Positions 1 through 8,416 of a stretch of 64,000 bases of DNA are shown piece after piece. The stretch's first letter is position 1, and every line of letters begins with the position of its first letter. Under the pieces are notes generated by a model. It had not been told where the DNA came from, did no database searches, and was given only the letters and a program-made list of their open reading frames with translations. The translations under genes and the position numbers were made by a program. The DNA comes from Saprospiraceae bacterium (lineage in GTDB: Bacteria > Bacteroidota > Bacteroidia > Chitinophagales > Saprospiraceae): contig JALHLK010000003.1 of assembly GCA_022844565.1 (NCBI GenBank), positions 1 to 64,000 on the forward strand, written 5' to 3'.

Positions 1-540
1 ATAACTCTTTTAGTTTCACCGACTTCGTGAAAAATCAAGATGAATCTAAAAGCTGCCAAAACTTTGTTGACCCTTTAATTTCTGCGATGTTTTATTGCCG
101 TAAATAGCCAAACTCCAGTCAACGGATTAAAATCCGTTGTTTCAATAATTACCGATGCTACGCATCTTTTTGGTACATTAAAGGTATAGCCAGCCTTACA
201 AAACTCTTGTAAATAATAATTTTAATTTAATCCATCGTTGTTCTATACTTCATATCTTTTTAGTACTTAGAGTCATAGGCTCGATACAATCTTGAAACCG
301 CAGATTAAAATCCGTTGTTAAAATAATTACCCATACTACGCATCTTTTGTATACATTAAAGGTAAAGCCTTACAAAACTCTTGTAAACAACGATTTAGTT
401 CCATCGTTGTTCTATACTTCGTATCTTTTTAGTGCTTAGAGCCATAGGCTCGATACAATCTTGAAACCGCGGATTTCAATCCGTGGTAAAAACAACAAAG
501 TATTAATTAGTGCCATAGGTACGACCTATTTAACATTCAA
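1..540. repeat. Degenerate tandem repeats of about 170-180 bp with small palindromes
   Basis: No gene is seen before position 607. A unit of roughly 175 bp is repeated, beginning near 121, 299 and (truncated) 468. Each unit starts with a palindrome of the CGGATTTCAATCCG type and carries 'TTACAAAACTCTTGTAAA' and 'ATAGGCTCGATACAATCTTG'. Short hairpins recur inside: GATGC-TAC-GCATC at 154-166, GAGCC-ATA-GGCTC at 439-451 and GTGCC-ATA-GGTAC at 510-522. The last resembles the arms of the element at 16785-17043. There is no coding potential and no obvious terminal duplication. These look like non-coding palindromic repeats of the kind dispersed in Bacteroidota genomes. Confidence 0.7.
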
Positions 541-606
541 GGTTTTGACCTAACAAGTGCAATACAAAGTCTTATTCCGAACCCTTTCCTTCCTCAGCTT
601 TCCACC

Positions 607-1656
607 TTACCTCCCAATCACCCTCCCACATCTCCAATTCAAATAATGGACCATCAGCCATAACTTTTTAAAAGCTGGATTGGTGGTTTGCTTATGGTGG
701 TATCGATAATAGATTTGCTGGACGATGACTGCCAGTCTGAATAATCCATAGACTTCATAAAACTTAAATTCTCCTTTATCGAATCCCATTTTATCACAAT
801 AGTATTGAATGATTTCGTCTCTTGTCATCATACCAGGTAGGTGCGTGGGTTGCCTTCTTATTGACTTCATGGCCCAGTCATCATCGGCTTGTACCCAATA
901 GGCTAGACTGTTGCCTAAGTCCATGAGGGGATCGCCCAAAGTAGCCATTTCCCAATCCAAGATACCAAGTACCTCAGTGGGTTCTAATGGATTTAATACT
1001 ACATTGTCAAGTCTAAAGTCATTGTGTATAAAGCATATTCTTTCATGTTTGGGCATATTGGATTCCAACCATTGGATGGTCTTTGTACATTTGGGTACAT
1101 TCCACGTTTTTGCTTTTTGATACCTACCAACCCATCCAGTGATTTGTCTCTGTATATATCCCTCACCTTTTCCAAATTGTATAAGTCCTGTCGAATGCAC
1201 GTCCAATTTATGTAACTCTATCAACTTGTCGAATACGCTTGTACAAAGGTTTTTACATTGTGTAGGTGATAATTGTACATCTTTTGGCAGGTTTGCTCTT
1301 GGTATAATACCCGTCAATTTTTCCATCAAATAAAATTCTCTTCCTATTACGGACTCATCATCACAGAAATGAATCATATTAGGAACATATGGATAATTGG
1401 GTTTTAATGCATTCATAATGTTGTATTCCCGCTTCATATCATGCGCACCCTTAGCTTTGGTACCACGTGGTGGACAACGGAGAATGTAAGTTTGAGATTC
1501 GTATTGAAGTAAATAGGTGAGATTAGATGCTCCTCCTTTGTACTGTAAAATGGATAGCTCACCATGGAGATTCGGGATGTGTTTATTTAAATACTGATGG
1601 AGCACTTGGGTGTTGATTTCATCTTCTTTTCGTATGTCTCCCGGTTTGTCGATCAT
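607..1656 (-). CDS. APH/choline-kinase-fold phosphotransferase (ACAD10/11- and LvaA-like)
   Basis: A 349-residue cytoplasmic protein of the aminoglycoside phosphotransferase-like family. The Brenner catalytic loop is visible as HNDFRLDN (about 211-218) and the metal-binding motif as LDWE (about 233-236). The N-lobe has a glycine-rich GGASNLTY (about 41-48). In this subfamily the kinase is linked, by fusion in animals (ACAD10/11) or by operon in bacteria (lvaA-lvaC), to an acyl-CoA dehydrogenase, and it phosphorylates 4-hydroxyacyl-CoA. Here it is the last gene of a minus-strand operon that contains such a dehydrogenase. A palindromic element separates it from the upstream GMC gene, so its expression may be partly uncoupled. 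The family call is firm; the acyl-CoA substrate is inferred from context. Confidence 0.85.
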   Translation of the reverse strand: MIDKPGDIRKEDEINTQVLHQYLNKHIPNLHGELSILQYKGGASNLTYLLQYESQTYILRCPPRGTKAKGAHDMKREYNIMNALKPNYPYVPNMIHFCDDESVIGREFYLMEKLTGIIPRANLPKDVQLSPTQCKNLCTSVFDKLIELHKLDVHSTGLIQFGKGEGYIQRQITGWVGRYQKAKTWNVPKCTKTIQWLESNMPKHERICFIHNDFRLDNVVLNPLEPTEVLGILDWEMATLGDPLMDLGNSLAYWVQADDDWAMKSIRRQPTHLPGMMTRDEIIQYYCDKMGFDKGEFKFYEVYGLFRLAVIVQQIYYRYHHKQTTNPAFKKLWLMVHYLNWRCGRVIGR

Positions 1657-1690
1657 ATTATATCGGTTATAGAACTTTATTTAATTGTTT

Positions 1691-1928
1691 AACTTGAAAA
1701 TCTAAAATGGGTTCCGTAGTGAGGGTCAAAAGTACAATAAAATCAGCACTTTTTCCGACAAATCATAGCCACAGCTATGGTGCATGACTGAAAGGTGCGT
1801 AGCAAAATTCGAGGGCACTCGAATTTAATGAAGGAACCGTCAGCTGATCTGACGGCTTATTCAATCTCATAAAAGGAATATTCTTAATTTTGAGCTGTAA
1901 TAGGAAATCCATTTTAGATTTTCAGGTT
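1691..1928. mobile_element. Miniature palindromic element, family A (copy 1)
   Basis: A 238-bp sequence with inverted ends: AACTTGAAAATCTAAAATGG on the left, and the complement of AACCTGAAAATCTAAAATGG on the right. The left 90 bp matches, in inverse orientation, the element at 20730-20900. It includes the inner hairpin CATAGC-CACA-GCTATG (764-779 of the second kilobase, i.e. 1764-1779). It encodes nothing. Its right end overlaps the last codons of the GMC oxidoreductase gene and supplies that gene's stop codon. It also separates that gene from the kinase gene. Confidence 0.75.
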
Positions 1929-3527
1929 TAATATCAAGTCAGAAGCTTTTTCGGCTATCATCATGATAGGTGCATTGGTATTGCCAGCGACTATTGTAGG
2001 CATGATAGAAGCATCTACTATTCTTAAGCCTTTGATATTGTGTACCGTAAGTTTATCTGAAACTACAGACATCTCGTCATTGCCCATTTTGCAGGTACCA
2101 ACAGGATGATATATCGTCTCAACTTTATTCTTAATTAAGTTAATTAGTTCATCTTCTGTCAATGAATTTGGAGCAATAATAGATTTAGAAAAGTCTGAAA
2201 GCGGAGAAGCTTGCATCACTTTTATGGCATCCATCCCGCCTTGCACCAATGTTTTTAAATCATCTTCATGAGATAGAAAATTAGGCTGAATGATAGGATA
2301 ATCTAAAGGGTTTTTACTCCGTAGATTGATAAATCCTACTGACTTTGGCTTTAATAAACTTGGTAAAATGGTAAATCCATCTACTTTTGGGTATGTACTT
2401 AAATCATATGGATCAGCATCAGGATTTGTTGTGATTTGTATAGGTGCAAAGTGAAATTGCATATTGACGTTTTGTGAGCCCAATACTTTATAAAATGCGT
2501 AAGCCTCTAAAGGACTAATTGACATAGCACCACCTTTGGTCATGAGCCATTTGAGAATCGCTATTGTTTGATTCCAGGGTTTTAAGTAATGGTTCACACC
2601 TTTTTGTGTTTTAGCAAGACTCGACACATTATAGAATAGGTGATCTTGCAAGTTTTTACCAACTCCAGGAAGATTAATTTTTGATTCGATACCGTGATAT
2701 TTGAGCTCTGATTTATCACCAATGCCAGAAAGCATCAGGATTTGTGGGGTTTGGAAACTCCCAGCAGACAGAATTACTTCTTTATTACAAAAAAAGAGTT
2801 GTTTTGAGCCACTGAGTAAATCTTGATATTCTAGGCCAGACACTTTATCATACTCAATAATCAACTTCAAAACCTGTGCATTGGTAATAACTTTTAGGTT
2901 TTCTCTATGAAGGATTGGCTTTAAAAAAGCATCAGCCATGCTCCATCTACTACCGTTTTTGATGTTAAATTGTAGAAAACCGGTTCCTACTTGGTCTTCA
3001 CCATTGTAATCCTCATTGATTGGTAAATTAAGTGCTTGATGGCAAGATTGTACAAATGCACTGGCAAAAGGCGTACGAAAATTCTTAGCAAATCCTATAT
3101 GCACAGGACCTTCTTGACTGTGATAATTATTTACAATATTCGCATTGTGCTCTGACTTTTTAAAATATGGTAAAACGTCTTCGTAACTCCAACCTTGATT
3201 GCCAAATGCTGCCCATTCGTCATAATCTTGGGAATTACCTCTCACATAAGCCATCGCGTTGGTACTACTAGACCCTCCTAGTGTTTTGCCACGAGGCAAG
3301 TATAGTTTTCTGTTATTCAAGTTAACTTGAGGTTCTGTTTCAAATCCCCAATCTACTTTAGATCGATGTAATTTAGCGTAAGCTCCAGGTATTTTTATTT
3401 CAGCCTTTTTATCGGGTCCACCAGCTTCTAAAAGTAATACATTTTGACTTGGATCTTGACTCAACCGATTGGCCAAAATGCAACCCGCAGTTCCTGCACC
3501 TACAATGATATAGTCAAATCGATTCAT
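1914..3527 (-). CDS. GMC-family FAD-dependent alcohol/choline dehydrogenase-like oxidoreductase
   Basis: A 537-residue flavoprotein. The N-terminal Rossmann motif GAGTAG (about 10-15) is followed by GMC signature 1 (PRGKTLGGSSSTNAMAYVRG) and signature 2 (SAGSFQTPQILMLSGIG). The C-terminal substrate domain holds the catalytic histidine in YHPVGTCKMG and the partner Asn in NTNAP. The family oxidises primary or secondary alcohols and passes electrons to O2 or quinones. Length is typical. The gene starts 6 bp after the acyl-CoA dehydrogenase stop, so the two are co-transcribed. The final residues NLKI and the stop lie within a family A palindromic element, so the natural C-terminus has been replaced. 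The substrate is not predictable. Confidence 0.88.
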   Translation of the reverse strand: MNRFDYIIVGAGTAGCILANRLSQDPSQNVLLLEAGGPDKKAEIKIPGAYAKLHRSKVDWGFETEPQVNLNNRKLYLPRGKTLGGSSSTNAMAYVRGNSQDYDEWAAFGNQGWSYEDVLPYFKKSEHNANIVNNYHSQEGPVHIGFAKNFRTPFASAFVQSCHQALNLPINEDYNGEDQVGTGFLQFNIKNGSRWSMADAFLKPILHRENLKVITNAQVLKLIIEYDKVSGLEYQDLLSGSKQLFFCNKEVILSAGSFQTPQILMLSGIGDKSELKYHGIESKINLPGVGKNLQDHLFYNVSSLAKTQKGVNHYLKPWNQTIAILKWLMTKGGAMSISPLEAYAFYKVLGSQNVNMQFHFAPIQITTNPDADPYDLSTYPKVDGFTILPSLLKPKSVGFINLRSKNPLDYPIIQPNFLSHEDDLKTLVQGGMDAIKVMQASPLSDFSKSIIAPNSLTEDELINLIKNKVETIYHPVGTCKMGNDEMSVVSDKLTVHNIKGLRIVDASIMPTIVAGNTNAPIMMIAEKASDLILNLKI

Positions 3528-3533
3528 GGTATA

Positions 3534-4739
3534 TTAGATTTTTAGGTTATATTTTTTAAATTCTGTGTTTGCTACTACCATTCTGTGAACTTCATCAGGG
3601 CCATCGGCCAATCTCAATGTTCGCGCATATCCATACATATTGGCTAGTAAAGTGTCATTGCTTACACCCATACCCCCAAACATTTGAATGGCTTGGTCGA
3701 TGATCTTGCATGCTACATTGGGTACTACTACTTTAATTTGAGATACCTCACTTTTTGCCCCTTTGACTCCGATGGTATCCAAGAGGTAAGCTGTTTTTAA
3801 AACCAGTAAGCGGGCCATGTCTATCTCCATCCTAGCATTGGCAATAATGTCGGCATTACCACTAAAATACGTCAAAGGTTTGCCAAATGCGATTCGCTCA
3901 GATGCTCGTTCTACCATCATCTTGAGGGCTCTTTCTGCCACACCTATCAATCGCATACAATGGTGTATTCTACCTGGTCCAAGCCTACCTTGAGCAATCT
4001 CGAATCCTCTGCCAGGACCAAGAATGATGTTTGACTTTGGTACACTGACATTGTCAAAATGTACCTCACCATGCCCATAAGGTGCATCGTATGTGTTAAA
4101 AACGGGTAACATTCGCTTTATATGCACTCCTTCTGCATCTAAAGGAACGAGTACCATGCTGTGTTGAGCATGTTTGGCTGCGGTGGCATCTGATAGGCCT
4201 AAAAATATAGCTAATTTTGCTTTTGGGTGACCAATACCTGTACTCCACCACTTTTTGCCATTGATGATCAAATGATCGCCTGACTCCGTAATCGATCCTG
4301 CGATATTGGTAGCGTCACTAGAAGCGACATCAGGCTCTGTCATACAAAATACAGACCGTATTTCACCATTCAAAAGGGGCTCTAACCACTGAGATTTTTG
4401 CTCATGGGTACCATATTTTTCGAGGACTTCCATATTGCCAGTATCTGGTGCATTACAATTGAAAATCTCAGATGCTAAGGCTGAATAGCCCATTATCTCA
4501 GCCAGAGGTGCATAATCTGTATTGGATAACCCACTTTCTGAGGGTAGAAATAAGTTCCAAAGTCCTTGTGCTCTTGCCATGGATTTTAATTCCTCAATTC
4601 TCGGGTTTATGGTCCAAGATGTCCAATCTTCATTGCCTTCATACCAGAGCTCGTTTTCATATGGTATCACATGTACGTCCATGAAGTTTTGCACTTTGGC
4701 TATATATTCTTGTGCTTTTGTGGAATGATCAAAATTCAT
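3534..4739 (-). CDS. Acyl-CoA dehydrogenase (ACAD11/LvaC-like)
   Basis: A 401-residue FAD enzyme with the acyl-CoA dehydrogenase fold. Visible motifs include CMTEPDVASSDATN in the middle domain, the helical-domain signature around GRIHHCMRLIGVAERAL, and the C-terminal FGGMGVSNDTLLANMYGYARTLRLADGPDEVHR. That C-terminal tail is typical of the ACAD10/ACAD11 branch rather than the short-chain degradative enzymes. In the characterised bacterial levulinate pathway this branch acts on 4-phosphoacyl-CoA. The gene lies 9 bp after the reductase-hydratase fusion and 6 bp before the GMC gene, and an APH-type kinase is in the same operon. The last 15 nt, AACCTAAAAATCTAA, match the end of the family A elements. 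Confidence 0.88.
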   Translation of the reverse strand: MNFDHSTKAQEYIAKVQNFMDVHVIPYENELWYEGNEDWTSWTINPRIEELKSMARAQGLWNLFLPSESGLSNTDYAPLAEIMGYSALASEIFNCNAPDTGNMEVLEKYGTHEQKSQWLEPLLNGEIRSVFCMTEPDVASSDATNIAGSITESGDHLIINGKKWWSTGIGHPKAKLAIFLGLSDATAAKHAQHSMVLVPLDAEGVHIKRMLPVFNTYDAPYGHGEVHFDNVSVPKSNIILGPGRGFEIAQGRLGPGRIHHCMRLIGVAERALKMMVERASERIAFGKPLTYFSGNADIIANARMEIDMARLLVLKTAYLLDTIGVKGAKSEVSQIKVVVPNVACKIIDQAIQMFGGMGVSNDTLLANMYGYARTLRLADGPDEVHRMVVANTEFKKYNLKI

Positions 4740-4748
4740 ATTATCAAA

Positions 4749-6260
4749 TTATTCTATTACCATACTAATCAACTCGGCTACACAGATAGGCTTGTCTTGG
4801 CCCTGAGCTTCGAAAGTTACATCTATAAATACTTTTCCACGGCCGTTTTCAATCTCCGTTTCCTTTAAAATCGCATGCATTCGCACCTTGCTATCCACGA
4901 TGATAGGAGACATAAATCTTACCTTATTGCACCCATAGTTGAGACTCAATTTTGCAGATTCTATGTCAAACATTGCATATAGGAATTTGGGAGAGAAGGC
5001 TAAAACATTAAATCCATGAGCGATTGTTTTTCCAAATGGAGATTCGCTTTTTGCACGTTCGGTATCGACGTGTATCCATTGGAAATCTTCGGTTGCTCTT
5101 GCGAAGTCATTGATTTTGGATTGATCCATTGTAACCCAATCTGAAGTTCCGAGTTTTAAGCCATAAGACTGTTTTAAATGATGTAAGTTCTTAAAAATGA
5201 ACTTTCCGTCTTTTTGTTGCACTTCAGAGACTTCCGATTTCTCCACTTTTTGAATTGGTGGATTTGACCTATTCGCTTCTTCATTGACGAGTACCACGGC
5301 CTTACCAATTACTTTTCTATTGATCATATCCCAAAGAGCGACTGGAGCTTCTTCTAGTGGATATGTTTTGTAAATGTGAGGTTTTAACTGCCCTTTTTGA
5401 AAATAATTAGCCAATTGCTGAAGATTTTTCATATTCAATCCAGGTTCTTTTTCGGCAAATTGGCCCCAGAATACACCGGTAATAGCACAAGATTTTAGCA
5501 AGGCTAAGTTGAGCGCTATTTCGGGTATTTTCCCTGCAGCAAATCCTACTACCAGATATCTACCATTGTAAGCTATTGATCTTAGTGCAGGCTCGGTATA
5601 TTGATCTCCTACAGGGTCATATATTACGTCTACTCCTTTTCCATTGGTGATGGTTTTTATTTTATCTCGAAAACCTTCTTCAGAATAGTTGATGATGTGG
5701 TCGGCTCCTTTTTCTTTGCAAATTAACAATTTTTCGTCATTCGAAGCTGCTGCGATTACAGTTGCACCCATAATTTTACCTAATTCTACGGCTGCGAGAC
5801 CTACCCCCCCAGCAGCGCCTAATACGAGTAGGGTTTCACCTTCTTTTAAGTATCCTCTATCTTTTAGTGCATGAAAGGAGGTGCCATAATTGTACATCAC
5901 AGATGATGCAGTGATAAAATCCATCCCTTCCGGCATTGGAAAAACCCTTTTTGCGATCACTTTAACTTCTTCTGCAAAGCCTCCCCAACCACATAAGGCA
6001 AAAACTTTATCGCCTTGTTTTACGTGTTTGACTGCCGATCCAACACTTTTTATAATACCTGAAACCTCTCCACCTGGAGAAAATGGCATCTCTGGTTTGA
6101 ATTGATACATGTTTTTGATCATCAGTGTGTCGGGATAATTGACACTACAAGCCACCACTTGTATTATTACTTCATTGTCATCAGGTGTTAACTCGGCTAT
6201 TTGGTCAATTACCAATTGGTCAGGGTCACCAAAACTTTTACACAATACGGCTTTTATCAT
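4749..6260 (-). CDS. Fusion: MDR-type NADPH:quinone/enoyl reductase + MaoC-like hydratase
   Basis: A 503-residue two-domain protein and the first gene of the operon. Residues 1 to about 330 are a zinc-less medium-chain dehydrogenase/reductase of the quinone-oxidoreductase type, with the nucleotide-binding GAAGGVG at about 148-154 and the VNYPD and GGEVSG landmarks. After a charged linker (about 331-365), residues of about 370-503 form a hot-dog MaoC domain with the hydratase motif in ARATEDFQWIHVD...FGKTIAHGF. MDR enzymes reduce activated double bonds or quinones with NADPH; MaoC domains hydrate enoyl-CoA. The two activities are normally separate proteins. No internal stop or frameshift breaks the join. 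Its place with an acyl-CoA dehydrogenase suggests consecutive steps of an acyl-CoA pathway. Confidence 0.85.
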   Translation of the reverse strand: MIKAVLCKSFGDPDQLVIDQIAELTPDDNEVIIQVVACSVNYPDTLMIKNMYQFKPEMPFSPGGEVSGIIKSVGSAVKHVKQGDKVFALCGWGGFAEEVKVIAKRVFPMPEGMDFITASSVMYNYGTSFHALKDRGYLKEGETLLVLGAAGGVGLAAVELGKIMGATVIAAASNDEKLLICKEKGADHIINYSEEGFRDKIKTITNGKGVDVIYDPVGDQYTEPALRSIAYNGRYLVVGFAAGKIPEIALNLALLKSCAITGVFWGQFAEKEPGLNMKNLQQLANYFQKGQLKPHIYKTYPLEEAPVALWDMINRKVIGKAVVLVNEEANRSNPPIQKVEKSEVSEVQQKDGKFIFKNLHHLKQSYGLKLGTSDWVTMDQSKINDFARATEDFQWIHVDTERAKSESPFGKTIAHGFNVLAFSPKFLYAMFDIESAKLSLNYGCNKVRFMSPIIVDSKVRMHAILKETEIENGRGKVFIDVTFEAQGQDKPICVAELISMVIE

Positions 6261-6387
6261 CTGTATTCGAATTTGAAGACAATATAGACAATATTTACAA
6301 ATTCTTTAAATTCTGCTGCCGATTATCACAAAATGTTAATATTCAAGAGGAGTTGCTTAATTGAAGTCCAAGTATTGAAATGCCAAC

Positions 6388-7089
6388 TCAAATAGAATTA
6401 AACTCTAATTTAAATCTCAAACCTTCTTCCATTTTTTGGATATAGGCATCTTTATCAAATCGGTAGAGGTATGATCCTTTCTTAGAGGTGTTGGTTTCTT
6501 TTTCTGGCAATCTATACAATATATCCATTGCCATCACTTTTGTATTGAAATTGCGCTTATCAAGTTTTCTATCCAAAATAGCTTCATACAGACTTTGCAA
6601 TTGCAACATGGTGAAACGCTCTGGCAAGAGTTCGAATCCTATAGGTTTTGTGGTGGTCCTTGCTCTTAATCTCTTTAAAGCCGCTGCTACCATGTGAGAA
6701 TGGTCAAAAATTAGATTTGGCAATTCTTCTATGGAAAACCAATGTGCTGAATATTTATCAATCAATTTGTCTTTGAAATCTTCACTATTGATCAATGCAA
6801 AATAAGGTACGGAAACGGTTCTTTCGACAGGGTCTCGATCTATGGTACTAAAAGCAGGCAATTGTTCCATGTAAATATCATCGAGGCCTGTTAATTTTTT
6901 TAAAACCCTTTTAGCGGCTTCATCTAGTGTTTCTTCATGAGTCATAAATCCTCCCATCAGTGACCACTGACCATGAAATGGTTCGAAATCGCGTTTGATA
7001 CACAGCAATTCTAATTTATCTTCGCTAAAACCGATGATAATGCAGTCTACTGCTAGATGAACTTTGTTTTTAGATTGATAACTTTTCAA
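6388..7089 (-). CDS. Nudix-fold winged-helix regulator (NrtR/AraR-like), catalytically degenerate
   Basis: A 233-residue protein. The N-terminal half is a Nudix domain, but the Nudix box (about 47-69) reads GFMTHEETLDEAAKRVLKKL where the catalytic consensus requires REUxEE. The metal-binding glutamates are replaced by V, K and L, so hydrolysis is unlikely. The C-terminal part (about 155-233) looks like the winged helix of NrtR-family repressors (ERFTMLQLQSLYEAIL, then RNFNTKVMAMDILY). In Bacteroidota such proteins are ligand-responsive transcription regulators, for example of arabinose genes. It sits 127 bp upstream of the acyl-CoA operon on the same strand and may regulate it. The ligand is unknown. 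Confidence 0.82.
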   Translation of the reverse strand: MKSYQSKNKVHLAVDCIIIGFSEDKLELLCIKRDFEPFHGQWSLMGGFMTHEETLDEAAKRVLKKLTGLDDIYMEQLPAFSTIDRDPVERTVSVPYFALINSEDFKDKLIDKYSAHWFSIEELPNLIFDHSHMVAAALKRLRARTTTKPIGFELLPERFTMLQLQSLYEAILDRKLDKRNFNTKVMAMDILYRLPEKETNTSKKGSYLYRFDKDAYIQKMEEGLRFKLEFNSI

Positions 7090-7228
7090 TTTCGTATTTT
7101 CAGCTTACAATATAAAGAGAAGTCAAAAATAGACATTATTTTAATATTATAAAATTGAGTTCATGCTGAAAGTTCTAAAAGCCACAAATTCACAAATATT
7201 AAATCTCAAATAATTTTGAGCAATTGAA

Positions 7229-7475
7229 TTAAACCCAGATTACGCATTAGAAATTAACTGCAAGAAAATTATGCTTCATATTAGTTTCAGTACTCAATTT
7301 TCCGTCCTCAATGCAGCTAAGGCTGCAAAAATTATTGGAGAAGCTAAAATCCAGTTGGTTTTAGTTCGCTGCTAAATTGATATTTCGGATATCAATTTTT
7401 TACGCAGCTCATGTGCTTCACTACTATTTTGCCTAATTTCCTTTCGAATAAAGTCCAATGCGTAATCTTGGTTAA
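7229..7475. mobile_element. Miniature palindromic element, family B (copy 1), flanked by TTAA
   Basis: The element proper is 7233-7471 (239 bp), with ends ACCCAGATTACGCATTAG and, as complement, CCAAGATTACGCATTGG. TTAA lies directly outside both ends (7229-7232 and 7472-7475). It shares most of its length with the copy at 21491-21663, but has an extra insertion between the inner hairpin TGCAGC-TAAG-GCTGCA (7312-7327) and the right arm. It contains no ORF. It occupies most of the 501-bp gap 7090-7590. Confidence 0.75.
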
Positions 7476-7504
7476 AATATTAGCTATGAACAGAAATACA
7501 GTTG

Positions 7505-7576
7505 AACTTATCTTTCCTTAACCTTCATTCTTAGCCTCTCTTAACCTTCTTAACCTGCTTAACCTTCCCTTGAAAC
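7505..7576. repeat. Degenerate CTTAACCTT-word tract
   Basis: Between the family B element and the MerC-like gene is a run of imperfect repeats of the words CTTAACC and CTTCTTAACCTG. It is one of several such word tracts in the window (10884, 14080, 49583, 51195), each built from a different word. No gene or RNA is seen in it. Confidence 0.55.
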
Positions 7577-7590
7577 CTTCACAATTACTC

Positions 7591-8007
7591 CTAATGCGCA
7601 ATCCTGCACAATTTCCTATTCCACCAATGTAATGCAATCAAGGTAGCTGAACCAACATACATGATATAACTGCCGATCACCTCACCCGACATCTCAGTGA
7701 GAATACCCGTAGTCAAGAGCGCCCAACCGATCCAAAGACCTATTTTGATTTTTGGATGATGTGCGTGGTATGAAGTAAGGAGTACAGCAAAAAATGCGAT
7801 TACTAAAAAGACATAATCCAAAGCTGCCCAAGCATGATCATGACCGTGGTGCCCATGATCATGCGAGTGATTATGACTCGCATACATCAATGGTTTGGCC
7901 ATAAAGAAGATGGGTGTAATCACACAATGTATCGTACAGAGTAAACTTGCACTGATACCTATTAAATCAGATTTTTCTATAAGGTAATTCCTGAGTTGTG
8001 TATACAT
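7591..8007 (-). CDS. MerC-domain membrane protein with His-rich loop
   Basis: A 138-residue inner-membrane protein with about four hydrophobic segments. The N-terminal part carries the MerC-type Cys/His pattern: C24, H27, C28 followed by P32. A histidine-rich loop (HNHSHDHGHHGHDH, about 45-58) lies between the first and second membrane segments. MerC-domain proteins in Bacteroidota are linked to transition-metal handling, and the loop suggests zinc, nickel or copper binding. The start codon overlaps the stop of the upstream His-rich lipoprotein gene (TAATG), so the two are translationally coupled and probably act together. The metal is inferred, not shown. Confidence 0.8.
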   Translation of the reverse strand: MYTQLRNYLIEKSDLIGISASLLCTIHCVITPIFFMAKPLMYASHNHSHDHGHHGHDHAWAALDYVFLVIAFFAVLLTSYHAHHPKIKIGLWIGWALLTTGILTEMSGEVIGSYIMYVGSATLIALHWWNRKLCRIAH

Positions 8008-8396
8008 TAGTTATTTGTATTTGTAGTCATAGAGGCTTTGATGCCTTCTAAAGCTGCTTTCCATGAAGTCTGTGCATCGAGCATTTGTTGATCTGTCAAG
8101 TTTGATTCATGATGTGCGTGATCGTGGTCGTGATCGTGGTCATGGTCATGGTCATGATTGTGTGGCAATTCTACCATACCTTTTTTCAAATCATCTAATT
8201 TTAGTTTTACTTCCGATCTCAATATTGAATCTTGTATTTGATCTACCGAGAGTACCAAAGTATTGTAAGTTTCTAAGGCTTCTTTTTGAATGACACGTGC
8301 CTGCTTAAGTTGTTCTGATTCCTCCGCAGGTGCATGTTTACAAGCAGGTGCAAAAGTGATGAGCACTAAATAGAAGAAAATTTGTTTTAAATCCAT
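8007..8396 (-). CDS. His-rich putative lipoprotein (metal-binding)
   Basis: A 129-residue protein with a short signal peptide ending in a possible lipobox (TFAPAC, C19). The mature part is helical, followed by a run of alternating His and Asp (about 79-96) and an acidic/polar C-terminus. HD repeats of this kind bind zinc, copper or nickel in periplasmic or surface proteins. It is the first gene of a two-gene operon with the MerC-like protein. A 17-bp palindrome overlapping its promoter suggests metal-responsive control. No enzymatic domain is recognised. Confidence 0.75.
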   Translation of the reverse strand: MDLKQIFFYLVLITFAPACKHAPAEESEQLKQARVIQKEALETYNTLVLSVDQIQDSILRSEVKLKLDDLKKGMVELPHNHDHDHDHDHDHDHAHHESNLTDQQMLDAQTSWKAALEGIKASMTTNTNN

Positions 8397-8416
8397 GACT
8401 GTATATTTTTTCCTTT

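Noticed and set aside
8063-8293. Plus-strand ORF with His/Arg/Gly repeat opposite the His-rich lipoprotein
   Set aside because: It is the antisense of the HD repeat and has no promoter or family likeness.
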